Positions 24,482-35,209 of a stretch of 64,000 nt of DNA are shown here, piece after piece (position 1 is the first letter of the stretch; each line of letters opens with the position of its first letter). Position numbers and translations under genes: made by a program. The DNA comes from Monilinia fructicola. Taxonomy: Eukaryota; Ascomycota; Leotiomycetes; Helotiales; Sclerotiniaceae. The DNA lies in the NCBI GenBank assembly GCA_008692225.1, contig VICG01000012.1:248001-312000 (forward strand). Reading direction: 5' to 3'. The notes beneath the pieces were generated by a model. The model made no database searches and was not told where the DNA came from. It saw only the letters and a list, made by a program, of their open reading frames with translations.

Positions 24482-25254
24482 CTATTTCTCTTCCCTTTTG
24501 CCACTTCCAATTCCAAACCATGACAGGAAGCTTCCCCTCTTCGTATCAGAAGAACTCGATACAGAAACCGATGGATTACTGAAGACGCTGGATCTACGTC
24601 TCTCGCGTGGTGTATAGATCACCTCTGACGGTTTACCTACGCGTCCCCACATGTTAGACTGTTTCAATGAATTCTCGCTCTAGTCGAGCGTAGGAAAAAC
24701 AGCCATGGACATAACTTACGGATATTCCCCGCACCACCAATACCATATGACCTCCGCTGCTCATTCCGTGAATTCGTCGTCGGAGGTTCAAAGGTTTCCC
24801 CGAAAATACTGTTTGTGTTTCCATTGGCAGAAGGGGGAAAATTAGACGCCATTCTTGTCGAGTTTCTCTTGCTATCTCGAGGTTGTCTTTCGGTTGACGG
24901 AGTGGGTCGTGAGGTTGCTGCAAGAAGATAGTAGCCCTCAAACTCTTTACCTGAGCTATCAGTTTCTTCGGTTCTTGTGGTTTTCGAATGGTTTAGAAAG
25001 TACCAATGATGACCAAGTGATAATCGACGTGCTTCTTGATGGGAACTTGGAGTAGCTTCGACCAGACTATGGTCCAAAGGATCGAGAAGTTGTTCGCGAG
25101 AAGTGTTTTCTGCACGATACGTAGTGTATGAACCTCGACCCGTAATATGAGATGACAATGTGAATTTACTTCTCGAATACGCTGATTCTTTCGACCTAGA
25201 TCTCGAACATGAGAAAGAGGGCGACGAAAGAATAAATGGTGTGAGGGATACCAT
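24482..25254 (-). CDS. Small GGAGNI-motif protein (DUF3602-like)
   Basis: Proteins of this fungal family carry short RGGAGN repeats and are mostly disordered; some are phosphorylated regulators in yeast (PAR32). Here exon 1 (24720-25254) ends in RRSYGIGGAGNI. Intron 24637-24719 (GTAAGT...GTAG) joins it to R-KPSEVIYTPRERRRSS in exon 2 (24482-24636). A second related motif, ITGRGSYTTYRAEN, lies near residue 38. The C-terminus SVFSNPSVSVSSSSDTKRG is Ser-rich and followed by FLSWFGIG. The start at 25254 is the first ATG of the frame, but an upstream or internal intron cannot be excluded, so the N-terminal half is uncertain. With this start the product is 229 aa. Confidence 0.55.
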
Positions 25255-28215
25255 ATCTATATCAAGATCTATATTTATGCGCAGATACGTCAGAATCGTG
25301 GGGGCAAGATCGAGAAATGATAGACAGAAGGGATGAATGAAAATAAGAAGATAGGTTGGATAAAGTAACCTGGCATACTGAATATATACATCACAGAGCA
25401 AAGTACTCGGTTTTCATGAGACAATCTTCGATTCTTCAGGAATCCATACTTGTTGGAGATATCTCGACGACTCTTCATAGGACGCCAATGATGCACGCGT
25501 GTTCCTCGACCTGCTCACCACGAGGTACGATACTGGTATCACGTTACATGGTCGCAAAACGCTCTCATGAAGAGGTACCTCCTCATATTGAAGGGCATTG
25601 TCATGTCGAAACTCTAAACGAGATACATGCTGCAAGAAACATAACCACCGATTGGTTCATAACAAAGCTTGCACACCCTTTCCAGTGCCGTAAACTGATA
25701 ATTTCTCAAATCCATGCATCACGGCAAATATCCGTATGCATCAAGGCATGCCAAATGAGCATTGGCAGGGGCAAGACGAGGAAAACAGTAATAAGATATA
25801 AGAGATGAACAGGATGATAAGCAACACAAGCTTTGTGGGGGCCCGGAATACAAACCATACAGGGCATGCAACGTTATCTTTGCCCCTGTTCAGATCTGCA
25901 ATCGGTTACCAAGCCAGACTCCTGCATACAGAGTACAGTGTTTGACGGTACTTGTACTCACCCCTCCCACTATGTACATAGCTAGCACTCAACGCGGCAA
26001 TAACAATAACGCACACCAAACCATTAAAATCCACGTCCTCACATCTCTTCATATATCCAAGCTCCAAACCACATCCGATCTTGCAACCGAACAAGAAACA
26101 ATGCCGACATCCTCTATCCGCCACACGGCACACAAATCAAACCTCACAGTATTACAGCAACGCTCCACCGCCCCAGCATTACCAATGTCTCAACACCAAC
26201 GCCCAATCTCTTTTCCTGTCATCTCGCCTCCGCCAAACTAGCCTCCTCCCAAACCATCACACATACATATGGCACCATGCATACCCGCTCACAACATACC
26301 ATCATCCCCTCCGTCCTGCCAAAGCGCATGCACCCTGCAACCATCCGTCTCCGTCACTCCAAGTCACGTGTTACCTTGCGGAACGTGATTGATGCGCGTA
26401 GCGTTCCTTGGGGAAGATAGTAGGTGAAGTTCGAGGGGTGGATAGCGTGGGAGGAAGACGCTCATGTGGAAGCGGAGGTGTCAAGTTTGCAGGTTTGCGT
26501 GGATGGCGTGGTATGCTAGCCGTGTTTTACGGTATCATGTGAGATTGAGTTGTGCAGTGCGTGTGCGTGTGCATGCGTATGTGTGTGTGTGTTCGACCTG
26601 TTTGCACGCATGGAGATTGTTTGGGTACTCTGTACTTGGGATCTTTCTGGGGTTGGAGTTAGGCGATTAATGTTTTGAATGGGTGGATGAGATGTGTAGG
26701 GAGGGAGTTTAGGATGGAACGGATGGGTTGGAATGAGAGTAATGGAGAGAGAAATATCACTTTGAAACGCCGATTAGATTTTGATCACAGAGCGCATCAT
26801 GTAGCGTGACTATATAGAGCTTACAGGGGAACGAAAGGAGACGGGAGGAGTTGGAGCTTGCAAGTGCAAGAATAGATACATTACACTTGTAAATATTCTG
26901 CAAGCGTGCATTTTCGGTGTAGTGCATGGAACTATGAAAGGGGCAGGTGCAAAAAGTGTTTGAGATGCGATTTGGATCATCTCAACTGAAAATCGAGAGG
27001 TGAGAGCATATTGTCGCTTGGATCTGGAGCGTATAATACATATAACAAGCTATGAGATGATGATTTCTCAACCTTTAGATATATACGATGAGATGGGATG
27101 AGATGGGATGAGATGGGATGATAACATCTCGTATGTATTTGAGGTGGCTATAATTCATTCGCATTCGAGATATATATCAAACGGGAACATAGCATGTAAC
27201 ATCTTCGACATGATAAATACATCTAGTATATGTGATACATAATCGAAACCCTTGAAATAAGAAGCTACGTTCAATCCTAGCTTGTCATTAAATCGAAACC
27301 ATCGACTCGCTATTCAGGGGAGGGGAATAATCAGTTGTGTACTTGAAAGATGAAAATGCTCAGAGAACTTCGAAAAACTTATCATCTATTGAGGATCGAT
27401 CATATGATAGATGGTCTCTGAAATGTTCAAAACACATCCATAAATTTCCATCATGCCATTCTCGATCTACAAGACGAAAACATAGGTAGGATCAAATAAC
27501 CTTCCAATGAACCAACATCAACAAGACGCCCCTCGACACATATACATCGGTTGACGATATGCCAAAAATCAGCCCCCCTTCTTCGATATGGTAACACAGC
27601 ACACCCGATCCATATTCCGCAATCTCAAAATATCTTTTGAATCCATGACATAACCCGATGGGAGTTTCAAGAACCGTCCGAGTCTCGCAAACAAGCACCC
27701 TAATAAGATGTATCAAAGAAGATCCTTTCCAAAAACTCTTCATTCCCCAGCATCATATACCAAGCACCCTCTCGAAACACAACCTATATCGTTTGATTTC
27801 CACTCGGTCCCCTTGTGGAATATCTCAAAAAGCACATGAGAGAGAATTAGCCAGCCGCCAGCACTCAGAGCTCAGATCCAAGTGATACATCAACAGCCTC
27901 GCGCTCTACCAAGAGACATGCGAGAGTCGACGGGTATCCACACACTGTTACACATGCCGGGAAACCGCATCAAAGATCCGTCATTCCATGTGTGAAATTG
28001 AATAGTACTACATGATTACATTGAATATCCTGATCGCTGAGTGCAAAATCACGGAAAGGCAATGCTAATGGCATGCAAGATCCCTTCCATTACATGATGC
28101 ATATTTCATGTCTTACGTTACATCCCAAAAAAAAGAACTTCCTCTCTGAAGCTCTGGCTCCAAATGAATCTTGAATCACAGACTCTCATCTCATGGAGTG
28201 CCTGATCCGTCAAAT
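25255..28215. other. Gene-poor stretch, nothing convincing seen
   Basis: These 3 kb lie between the GGAGNI gene 5' end and the stop of DIM-2, and so hold the former's promoter and the latter's 3' UTR. They contain GT-rich sequence near 26560-26600 and GATGGGATGA repeats at about 27088-27121. Frames present are short, lack domain features and look random. Confidence 0.45.
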
Positions 28216-31200
28216 CTATGGCTGTGAAGACTTTCTCATCCTTTTATCTACATCTTGCATCATCTGATTAGTTTTCGCGTATGCATCGAATTGGCTGTTG
28301 TTGACTGGAACGTATCTTCTTTCTTTCTCGGCTTCTAATTCATTTGAATGTAGTGTATGGCTACTAGATTTCAATATAGAAGGATTGGGTTGCGGAGTGC
28401 TACTAATTCTGGTGAAGGGGCTAGAAACTGGAATCCTAACTTGGAGTAGGGATGGAGGTTGATTTGAACGACTACTAGTAACGTGGCCTTCATTGTCAGA
28501 TTCTGTGAGATCGACAATACGAGGACTATTCTTGCCGTGCAAAGTTTTTGACGAGGGTTCCTTGAAGCTATTCGATGCTTTTGTTTTTTTAGTGCGTAAG
28601 TGTGTATTTTGGGGCAGAAGAGTGGAGGAGCGTGGACCGGATTGTACCCGTATGATATCTTTGTCAACTTCACTATCATCTATTATGATAGGATTGTCTC
28701 GTGATGACGGTGGTTGTTCTTTGATGTGATTGATGTTCCGAGTAGTCTTCGTCTTATTAGTGTGAACTGTTCGTGGAGGAGGCGATGCTGAATACAATCC
28801 AGGAGAAGCTCTCCCTGGCCTGGCTTCAAAAACACTTTGCATAGTTGAGTTTCTTGCAGGCGGGGCAGATGCTAAGCCGAATCCCACTAGCGGTTCAGAA
28901 TTGTATATTGATTTTGCAAATAACTCTCTCGCCATCGATGGAAGATCGACTGCTGGGCTCAACCTTGGAGACTTGCGAGTAGTTCTGTCAGCGTGATGAA
29001 TTAAAGATCGTTTCCTCCGTATCTTAGATGGGATACCTTGTGGATTCGTAATGCTATCAGATAAACTTGACTCATCAAATCCAGACAAACTTGACCCGAC
29101 TGATTCTGATGAGCTGGAAGCTAGTGCTGCAGTACCGTTGGTGATACCTTTTGAAATTCTAAAAGTATGTTGATCAACCTTTGGAAGTTTATTCAGAACA
29201 ACTTGAATAGTGCTAGAGGCCATCCTACGAATTGTCTCCCGTGGTTTCCCTCTCACAGCTATAGATGGTTGATTATTTGTAAGAATTTTTGCCTTAACGC
29301 CTTCGGGGGAACACTTCAGCCAAGCATCACGCAGAGAGATGCCCAACGCCATTGAAACGGTCCTATCAACACTATTACCGATTAACTTGATTTGCTCTCC
29401 TCTTGTTCCTAACAGGACCTCGTCGTCAGGAAAGCTTTGCGCACGGCGAAGCTCCAAAATTGACATGCGCCGATGCTGATCCCAATGCAAGACAGTTCCC
29501 ATACGGGAATCCTCAGTACATATAATGACCAAGACGGTTGGAAATAATCCATCAGGTCTAATCCTTCCCCAAGCTTTAGAACCTAAAAGAACACTTTCTC
29601 TCATTTTTCCCGCCTTGTTAAAATATGGAAAGATTTCTCGTTCCCTTTGAGTCATTGTACCGTTGCCGTCGTTCCATGTCTTCCAAAAATTCATGCCTCT
29701 TGGATGGGTAGGAATGCAAGCAATTTGATTTCTACATAATTTGGACATAGTCACTGGCGACACATGATCTGGATATCGTATGCATTGAGACGTAGCTCCA
29801 TCTCCAATGTAAGGAAGATCGGCTATACACTCTTCGGCGGTACGATATCTGAACGGAGTGGCATAATGAAGTCGGCTACCAAAAGATTGGCCATTCGCTA
29901 GTTTTCCAAGTCCGCGTTCACCAACATTGGGAGGGTGTGAGTGAGATAGTTGCGGATGTTCAATAGGAGCACAACCAGGGGCTGCAAACGAGACGAATAT
30001 ACGACTTCGTGATTGGGGGCTACCAAAGCTCCACGAATCAAGTAAGAAAAGCTGTACCTGATAGCCAAGACCAACAATAGCACATATGAGTTGAGAAAGA
30101 ACATCTTCGTCTCGTCCCAACCCTCTCTGGGCCATACTCAAGACGTTCTCCAACAATCCGTACTTGGGCCGATAGAAATCAATATAGGCAGCCACGGATG
30201 CAACCAGTGACTGATTTCGCAGACTTTGCTCACTCTTCTTATTTGCATTCATCTTGCTAAATCCTTGGCACGGACTACCAGCCGAGATAACATCAACATC
30301 ACCCGGTAGAGGAATTTCAAGATTTTGAGGGTTGCCATCAAAAGCCTGGGCCAGCATATCATTAACTGAACCGAAGAATATATTGGTTTTTTCAGGATCT
30401 TTCAAATTGGCGGAATATGTCTGTACTGCGGCTGGGAATAAATCCACAGCCCATCGATTATGCAATGCACCGCCTTCTTCCAAGCCACGACCGAAGTTAC
30501 CGCCACCACAGAAGAGATCGAGTCCACGCAAAAGCCTTCGTTTCAATGCAGCACGGGGATCAAAACCTTGAATGAGACTTTCAGGCGTATCTTCCTCAAT
30601 TGGTATTGGTTTCTGATCCCCCTCCCGTAGCCGCATCGTAATGATGAAAGCATTTGAGCTCCCATCTCTACAGTAAGGTGCTGGCACACCACCGCTTGAT
30701 ACTTCCTTCTCGGTATAAAAACGTACAAGACATGTTTTGTCGAGCTTGTCAGCCAACATATTATCTGTCAAATCAGTGTATATAAGCTCATTTGGCCGAC
30801 AACACACAGTTTGGTCAAACTCCGATCTCCTTACAAGTCTTCTAAGTGTAACGTATTGTTTCAAACTTTTCTCCTCATATTTTACAATCTCGTAAGGCTC
30901 AAGACTATTTCTTGATTTGCGTTGAGGGGGCAACGCGAGGATTGTCTGTCCTATGGGAAAACGATCAAGGATTGTAGATGGCGATGGAGAACTACTTTCG
31001 AATGTTCGTAGGTGCTCGCAGGTTTTATGTTCATCTCTTAATGTTACGAATTTATCGTTGCAGAGATATGCCTGACGAATAAATATATCCGTCTCTGACG
31101 GTAGACCATGCCAAATGACAGGCACAATATCAATGACCTCATCTTGGGGTATCCGAGAGTCACGCGATCCACATGTACAATTGTCGCTGAGAAATAACTC

Positions 31201-32625
31201 ATTGGGATACGGATACTTCATTTTTGCACAGCTAGTGTCTGAAGGTTTGTAGAGCCATATCCCATCGAAAGAATATTTGTCGCGAGAACTTTGATGTTTG
31301 GCTTGCACGTATAGATACCAGCAATGATCTTCTGTTTTCCAGCGGCTGGTCTCGTCTTTCCAAACGGAATTTGGTCCATCTTTGGTGACAGATACTACGT
31401 CACCTAATTTGATGGCAGAAATCATTTTTTGTCGTTTTGCTCCTTCTACGTGGCTCATTCCAGCTCTTAGGCTGTCCTTACTCCAAGAAAGTGACGAGTG
31501 TTGGTATTGAGTCGAAAGACTTATATCGCCAGTGATACGCGTTTTCCTGGGTGAAAGTGATATTGATTGCACATCTAGTTCTTGTGTATCTTCCGTGAAT
31601 ACTTTTGGCACTAGGGGCTTGAGCAGATGACCAAATCTTAGATGGCTGAAGCAATCGTAAACATATGGCGTGACAATAGTCATATTCTCCTTCATTGGGT
31701 GTTGTTTAATGCTTGACTTTTCAATAGTTTCCTTCCAGATATGCAAAGTGCGGAGAGTTTCTGTTACACCCACCGATTCCTTAAACAAGAAAGCTATGTT
31801 TGCCGAGATTGCTTGTCTGAAGTCATCTCGGCCATATTCTTGATACCAAGCTTGGAATTTTGCCGATCCTGAATGAACTTTCCGTCCCCATTGTGCAAAG
31901 TCTGAGCGAAAGTTGTGGATTGACACCTTTTTCCTTTGTTCCTGACATGCCAAAGAGTAATCGACAAAATGCTTCGATAGATTTGCCAACCATAAAAAGC
32001 CAAGATGGAAGCGAGTATACTCCGATGTGGGAGTTTTAAGTCGATAGTAGATATCTGTCCGGGTGTTGAGATCAGACTGAAGCCATATAGCACCATCGAC
32101 ATCATCAAATTCTTCGCCATAGTTTCCTATAGAGCATATTCTAAATGGAACACTTTGAACATAATGTCGTACGTTATCAGCACTGAGGATTCCGTCAAAT
32201 AGGAAGCATGAGTGCCCGGCTTTACTTGCAAGGTCTTGAAGGCCACGCAGTTCCCACCCATAAAGAGAGGTATCAGGCAGATAAACTGAGAATCCAGTCA
32301 AGTCGAATTCCACAAAATCTCCCTGTGCCTCTAGAGCCCTAGTCGAATCCTTATTGTTGATTTCTTGTAATAGAACGGCACATGCCTGCTGTTCCTTGCT
32401 GGGGGGTATGGGAGGGATATAGCCATGGTACCGTGATTTGGGATAAATAAGTTCTGGTGGATGTATCGAACCAATTTTGCTTTTTGGACAGAGACTGTGT
32501 CCGGCAAGTTCTGGAGGTGTTGTTTGACCGAGGAAAAGCTGTTGGTCCAAGAGCTCTTGGTGCAAAAGTTCGGGATTGTCAGTAGAGATTGGTTGATCCC
32601 TGGTGGAGCTGCAGGAATGAGACAT
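28216..32625 (-). CDS. dim-2: DIM-2-type DNA (cytosine-5) methyltransferase, about 1469 aa
   Basis: This enzyme methylates cytosines, in Neurospora mainly at RIP-mutated heterochromatin directed by H3K9me3. Counting from the first ATG (32625), residues about 110-370 resemble a replication-foci (RFTS) domain. Two BAH-like domains follow (GDVVSVTKDG near 407 and QTILALPPQRKSRN near 555), with NCTCGSRDSR between them. The catalytic motifs are in order: motif I DLFCGGGNFGRGLEEGG near 703, motif IV SPCQGFS with the nucleophile Cys near 786, motif VI ENVL near 825, motif VIII QSRSRIF near 870, and motif X GNSVDR near 1084. The C-terminal 300 residues are Ser/Pro-rich and disordered. N. crassa DIM-2 is 1454 aa, close to this length. 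The 39 extra residues upstream of the ATG start with TTG and are ignored. No intron or frame break was seen. Confidence 0.92.
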   Translation of the reverse strand: MSHSCSSTRDQPISTDNPELLHQELLDQQLFLGQTTPPELAGHSLCPKSKIGSIHPPELIYPKSRYHGYIPPIPPSKEQQACAVLLQEINNKDSTRALEAQGDFVEFDLTGFSVYLPDTSLYGWELRGLQDLASKAGHSCFLFDGILSADNVRHYVQSVPFRICSIGNYGEEFDDVDGAIWLQSDLNTRTDIYYRLKTPTSEYTRFHLGFLWLANLSKHFVDYSLACQEQRKKVSIHNFRSDFAQWGRKVHSGSAKFQAWYQEYGRDDFRQAISANIAFLFKESVGVTETLRTLHIWKETIEKSSIKQHPMKENMTIVTPYVYDCFSHLRFGHLLKPLVPKVFTEDTQELDVQSISLSPRKTRITGDISLSTQYQHSSLSWSKDSLRAGMSHVEGAKRQKMISAIKLGDVVSVTKDGPNSVWKDETSRWKTEDHCWYLYVQAKHQSSRDKYSFDGIWLYKPSDTSCAKMKYPYPNELFLSDNCTCGSRDSRIPQDEVIDIVPVIWHGLPSETDIFIRQAYLCNDKFVTLRDEHKTCEHLRTFESSSPSPSTILDRFPIGQTILALPPQRKSRNSLEPYEIVKYEEKSLKQYVTLRRLVRRSEFDQTVCCRPNELIYTDLTDNMLADKLDKTCLVRFYTEKEVSSGGVPAPYCRDGSSNAFIITMRLREGDQKPIPIEEDTPESLIQGFDPRAALKRRLLRGLDLFCGGGNFGRGLEEGGALHNRWAVDLFPAAVQTYSANLKDPEKTNIFFGSVNDMLAQAFDGNPQNLEIPLPGDVDVISAGSPCQGFSKMNANKKSEQSLRNQSLVASVAAYIDFYRPKYGLLENVLSMAQRGLGRDEDVLSQLICAIVGLGYQVQLFLLDSWSFGSPQSRSRIFVSFAAPGCAPIEHPQLSHSHPPNVGERGLGKLANGQSFGSRLHYATPFRYRTAEECIADLPYIGDGATSQCIRYPDHVSPVTMSKLCRNQIACIPTHPRGMNFWKTWNDGNGTMTQREREIFPYFNKAGKMRESVLLGSKAWGRIRPDGLFPTVLVIICTEDSRMGTVLHWDQHRRMSILELRRAQSFPDDEVLLGTRGEQIKLIGNSVDRTVSMALGISLRDAWLKCSPEGVKAKILTNNQPSIAVRGKPRETIRRMASSTIQVVLNKLPKVDQHTFRISKGITNGTAALASSSSESVGSSLSGFDESSLSDSITNPQGIPSKIRRKRSLIHHADRTTRKSPRLSPAVDLPSMARELFAKSIYNSEPLVGFGLASAPPARNSTMQSVFEARPGRASPGLYSASPPPRTVHTNKTKTTRNINHIKEQPPSSRDNPIIIDDSEVDKDIIRVQSGPRSSTLLPQNTHLRTKKTKASNSFKEPSSKTLHGKNSPRIVDLTESDNEGHVTSSRSNQPPSLLQVRIPVSSPFTRISSTPQPNPSILKSSSHTLHSNELEAEKERRYVPVNNSQFDAYAKTNQMMQDVDKRMRKSSQP

Positions 32626-33424
32626 GGTTTTTGAAGGATTTAACTTAGACCTCTTGCATTGGAGTCTTTCAAGGTTGGTTGAGCAATGATTTACGTTTTG
32701 AGCTAAAGATTGAAAGAATCCATCTTTGCTGATAAGATTCAAATGGATTTAGCTTTCGTCATTGATATCTTAGTTCCTGAGAGTTTGCTCAGCGCTCAGT
32801 TGGGGAAATTTGTTTGAGAACTCACTGAAATTGATGTTCACTGCTTCGGTGACATCCTGTATGGCAGGTATATCTTATGGATGTATGATGATGGACAGAA
32901 AAGGACAGAAAATTGACTTCAGCAGCTAACTAGATTTGCATAAAGAAGCAATAAAGGAAATTGATATTTGGAGCGGCGAGAGAGTAGAACCACACAGAAA
33001 AAGCCTCAAGAAACGAAACCACATCTATATTTTCTGTCTGCTCTTGAATTCCATGTCCTTTTTGCTATTCCTCTCCCTTTCTCCAATAAAGTAGTAGTCT
33101 CACATTCCAGATAGAAATCAGCATTATATTACCACGTGACTATGGAGACACCATAACCTTATGGGGAGTAAAATCTTAGTCAGCACTCCTAGCTCTAGTA
33201 TCCCTACCCATTGCAATGATATGTCACTTCTTATTTGGAAGTTGATTCAACAATTGAGGAGGGGTTTTCTTGATTAATATAATTGTAGGCATATGAATGA
33301 ACCGGCAGACACACTGTTTGCATCAACACGAAATCTAAATTTGAGTGGAATGATCAGTGGCTGACGAATCTATTACACATATGATATAGTGGATTGATTA
33401 GACATATTTCATCGACCCCTTAAA
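32626..33424. other. Promoter region of DIM-2 and 3' UTR of the Mtf2-like gene
   Basis: These 0.8 kb separate two minus-strand genes. No gene, strong repeat or RNA feature is seen. Confidence 0.5.
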
Positions 33425-34903
33425 TTATACTCCTGCTTTCATCCTATTCTCTGCTACAACTCTTGCTATTTTTCTTTGCCAAACCTCAAGATAACGAGAC
33501 CGTTTGAACTCTGGCATAGACCACAATGCCGTCTTATTCCGGCCGGCTTCCCCTTTCCACACGAAAGCCCTTATTTTGAGGATGTCAGTGACAATTTCAA
33601 GGGTCTCCGAATCAAATTCAAGGCCTGCATGTTCCATCTCCTCGAGTAGATCTATGCAAGTTCGGAAATCGTCGTATCGCAACCAGGAAATGCGTAGGAG
33701 CTCATTGTAAAGAGGTGTAGAGGCGCCAAGAACATGAGAGAGAAGACCAAAGGATTTAATCCGCGGGAGAATGGAAAGGGAGAGTTGAGAAGGTCTACTG
33801 TAACCACGGTCGAGAAGCCGCAGGCCAAGAAGGAGATGTGATGGATAGAGTGGACCATAAAGGGACAGTGGGGAAACCTCAGGCTCAACATCCGCTGTAG
33901 TGGCTGGATCCTCTTCGACTGGAGGAATCCTAGAATCATTTACTTCTCTTCCCTCCTGGGCTGGGCTCTCTTTGGTCTCCGCCAGACCCATTTTTCCAAT
34001 GAGGGGGAAGACTTCTTTTTCGAGGACCTCCCAGAGCTCGAAATCTGTATTGGCGTTACGTAATAGACCTTCAACTCGTTCGCGCTCAGGCTGTCGTAAT
34101 TCCTCATGTGCGTCAAATCCCAATTCTGTTGTCTCTACTTCATTATCTAATTCCTCCTCGGGATCGAGACCAATAGCTCTAGCAGCTGCCGCGCGAAGAG
34201 CTGGTGGATATCTATTGATTTCGGCTCTCCGTTGCTTATTGGTTCTATATTTTTTAGATAGCGAAACCTCCATTATATTATCAAGCTTGTTCCGGGCACT
34301 CTCCCTGTCTGTGTGAGGCGGATTTTCCGTGGGCTCCTCATCAATGTCATATAAAGATGTCTTTTGAGTCCGCAAAAAGATATCTTTGAATATACGATTG
34401 AAGGTGTGCCTTTCTGAATCTGTAATGGTTGACTCGCGCTTTGGATAATGTGGACTTGCCAATGCATCGATTTCCGTGCCATATTCAACCAAACTCTGGT
34501 CATCTTCCTCGAAACCAATGACCCCAGATTGTGCGATATTGCCTTCGGATTCCAGTTCACTCTTTTCGAGATTGAGTTTATACTCAACAATATCATTCCT
34601 TGGGCGAGATTTAGATCTATTGAAACGACTGTTTCTAGATATAGATACTCTCTTTCTGATATGCCGACCAGCATTATCGTCGGCATCATAGGCTCTGTCT
34701 TGTATTTCGTAGCCAGTTCGAGGTAAAGAGGTGTGAAAGTTCTTTCTGTTTAATGAAGGCAGGATCTTATTTCGACATCTCTTATTGCATATGGACCGGT
34801 GCAGCCCTGCGATCGTCCGTGTTTGATATAGAAAGGGCATCATTGTGAAGGACATATTTGTATACGCAATTGGAATAGTTTCAACAAATTTTATAGAAGC
34901 CAT
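33425..34903 (-). CDS. Mtf2-like mitochondrial protein (Mtf2 C-terminal domain), 492 aa
   Basis: Yeast Mtf2 (Nam1) is a mitochondrial matrix protein that links RNA polymerase to RNA processing and translation. This protein has a basic, Ser/Thr/Arg-rich N-terminus suited to mitochondrial import (TRTIAGLHRSICNKRCRNK). A long charged linker follows. The helical C-terminal domain includes FELWEVLEKEVFPLIGKMG, SLYGPLYPSHLLLGLRLL and PLYNELLRISWLRYDDFRTC, a PPR-like arrangement typical of the fungal Mtf2 C-terminal family. The first real ATG is at 34903; the frame open above it begins with TTG. It is a single exon without breaks. It is divergent from CMR1 with 306 bp between the start codons. The family call rests on recognisable motifs and has not been searched. 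Confidence 0.75.
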   Translation of the reverse strand: MASIKFVETIPIAYTNMSFTMMPFLYQTRTIAGLHRSICNKRCRNKILPSLNRKNFHTSLPRTGYEIQDRAYDADDNAGRHIRKRVSISRNSRFNRSKSRPRNDIVEYKLNLEKSELESEGNIAQSGVIGFEEDDQSLVEYGTEIDALASPHYPKRESTITDSERHTFNRIFKDIFLRTQKTSLYDIDEEPTENPPHTDRESARNKLDNIMEVSLSKKYRTNKQRRAEINRYPPALRAAAARAIGLDPEEELDNEVETTELGFDAHEELRQPERERVEGLLRNANTDFELWEVLEKEVFPLIGKMGLAETKESPAQEGREVNDSRIPPVEEDPATTADVEPEVSPLSLYGPLYPSHLLLGLRLLDRGYSRPSQLSLSILPRIKSFGLLSHVLGASTPLYNELLRISWLRYDDFRTCIDLLEEMEHAGLEFDSETLEIVTDILKIRAFVWKGEAGRNKTALWSMPEFKRSRYLEVWQRKIARVVAENRMKAGV

Positions 34904-35209
34904 TACTGGTTGCCATATATAGACTGGTTTGCTATATGATAAACCGGGGATTTGATGTGTAATAAGTGATATTTGGGGCTGGTCTGAAGAGAGAGTAATT
35001 TTCGAAATTTCCACTTTCTCTTTTTTTTTTCTGAAGTTTGTCAAAACTAAGAATTGATCAGGTGCACGGGCCAAGTTAAGTCGCGACGCGCTTCTTTTGA
35101 ATTTGGGAGTCGCGTTAATTGAAATGACTACGCATTATTTGACAACCACCTGCGCGATATTTGTCAATTATTCTTTTCCATCCATCAAACCACAAGAAAT
35201 ATTTGCAGT
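34904..35209. promoter_or_regulatory. Shared bidirectional promoter of the Mtf2-like gene and CMR1
   Basis: Only 306 bp separate two divergent start codons. The CMR1-proximal half has GTCGCGACGCGCTT and ACCTGCGCG, GC-rich cores resembling MluI cell-cycle box half-sites (ACGCG), and a pyrimidine tract before the CMR1 ATG. A poly-A/T tract lies near the Mtf2 side. Binding factors are not identified; the shared-promoter role is inferred from spacing. Confidence 0.55.

Noticed and set aside
32626..32742. DIM-2 start 39 codons further upstream
   Set aside because: That frame opens with TTG; the first ATG is at 32625.
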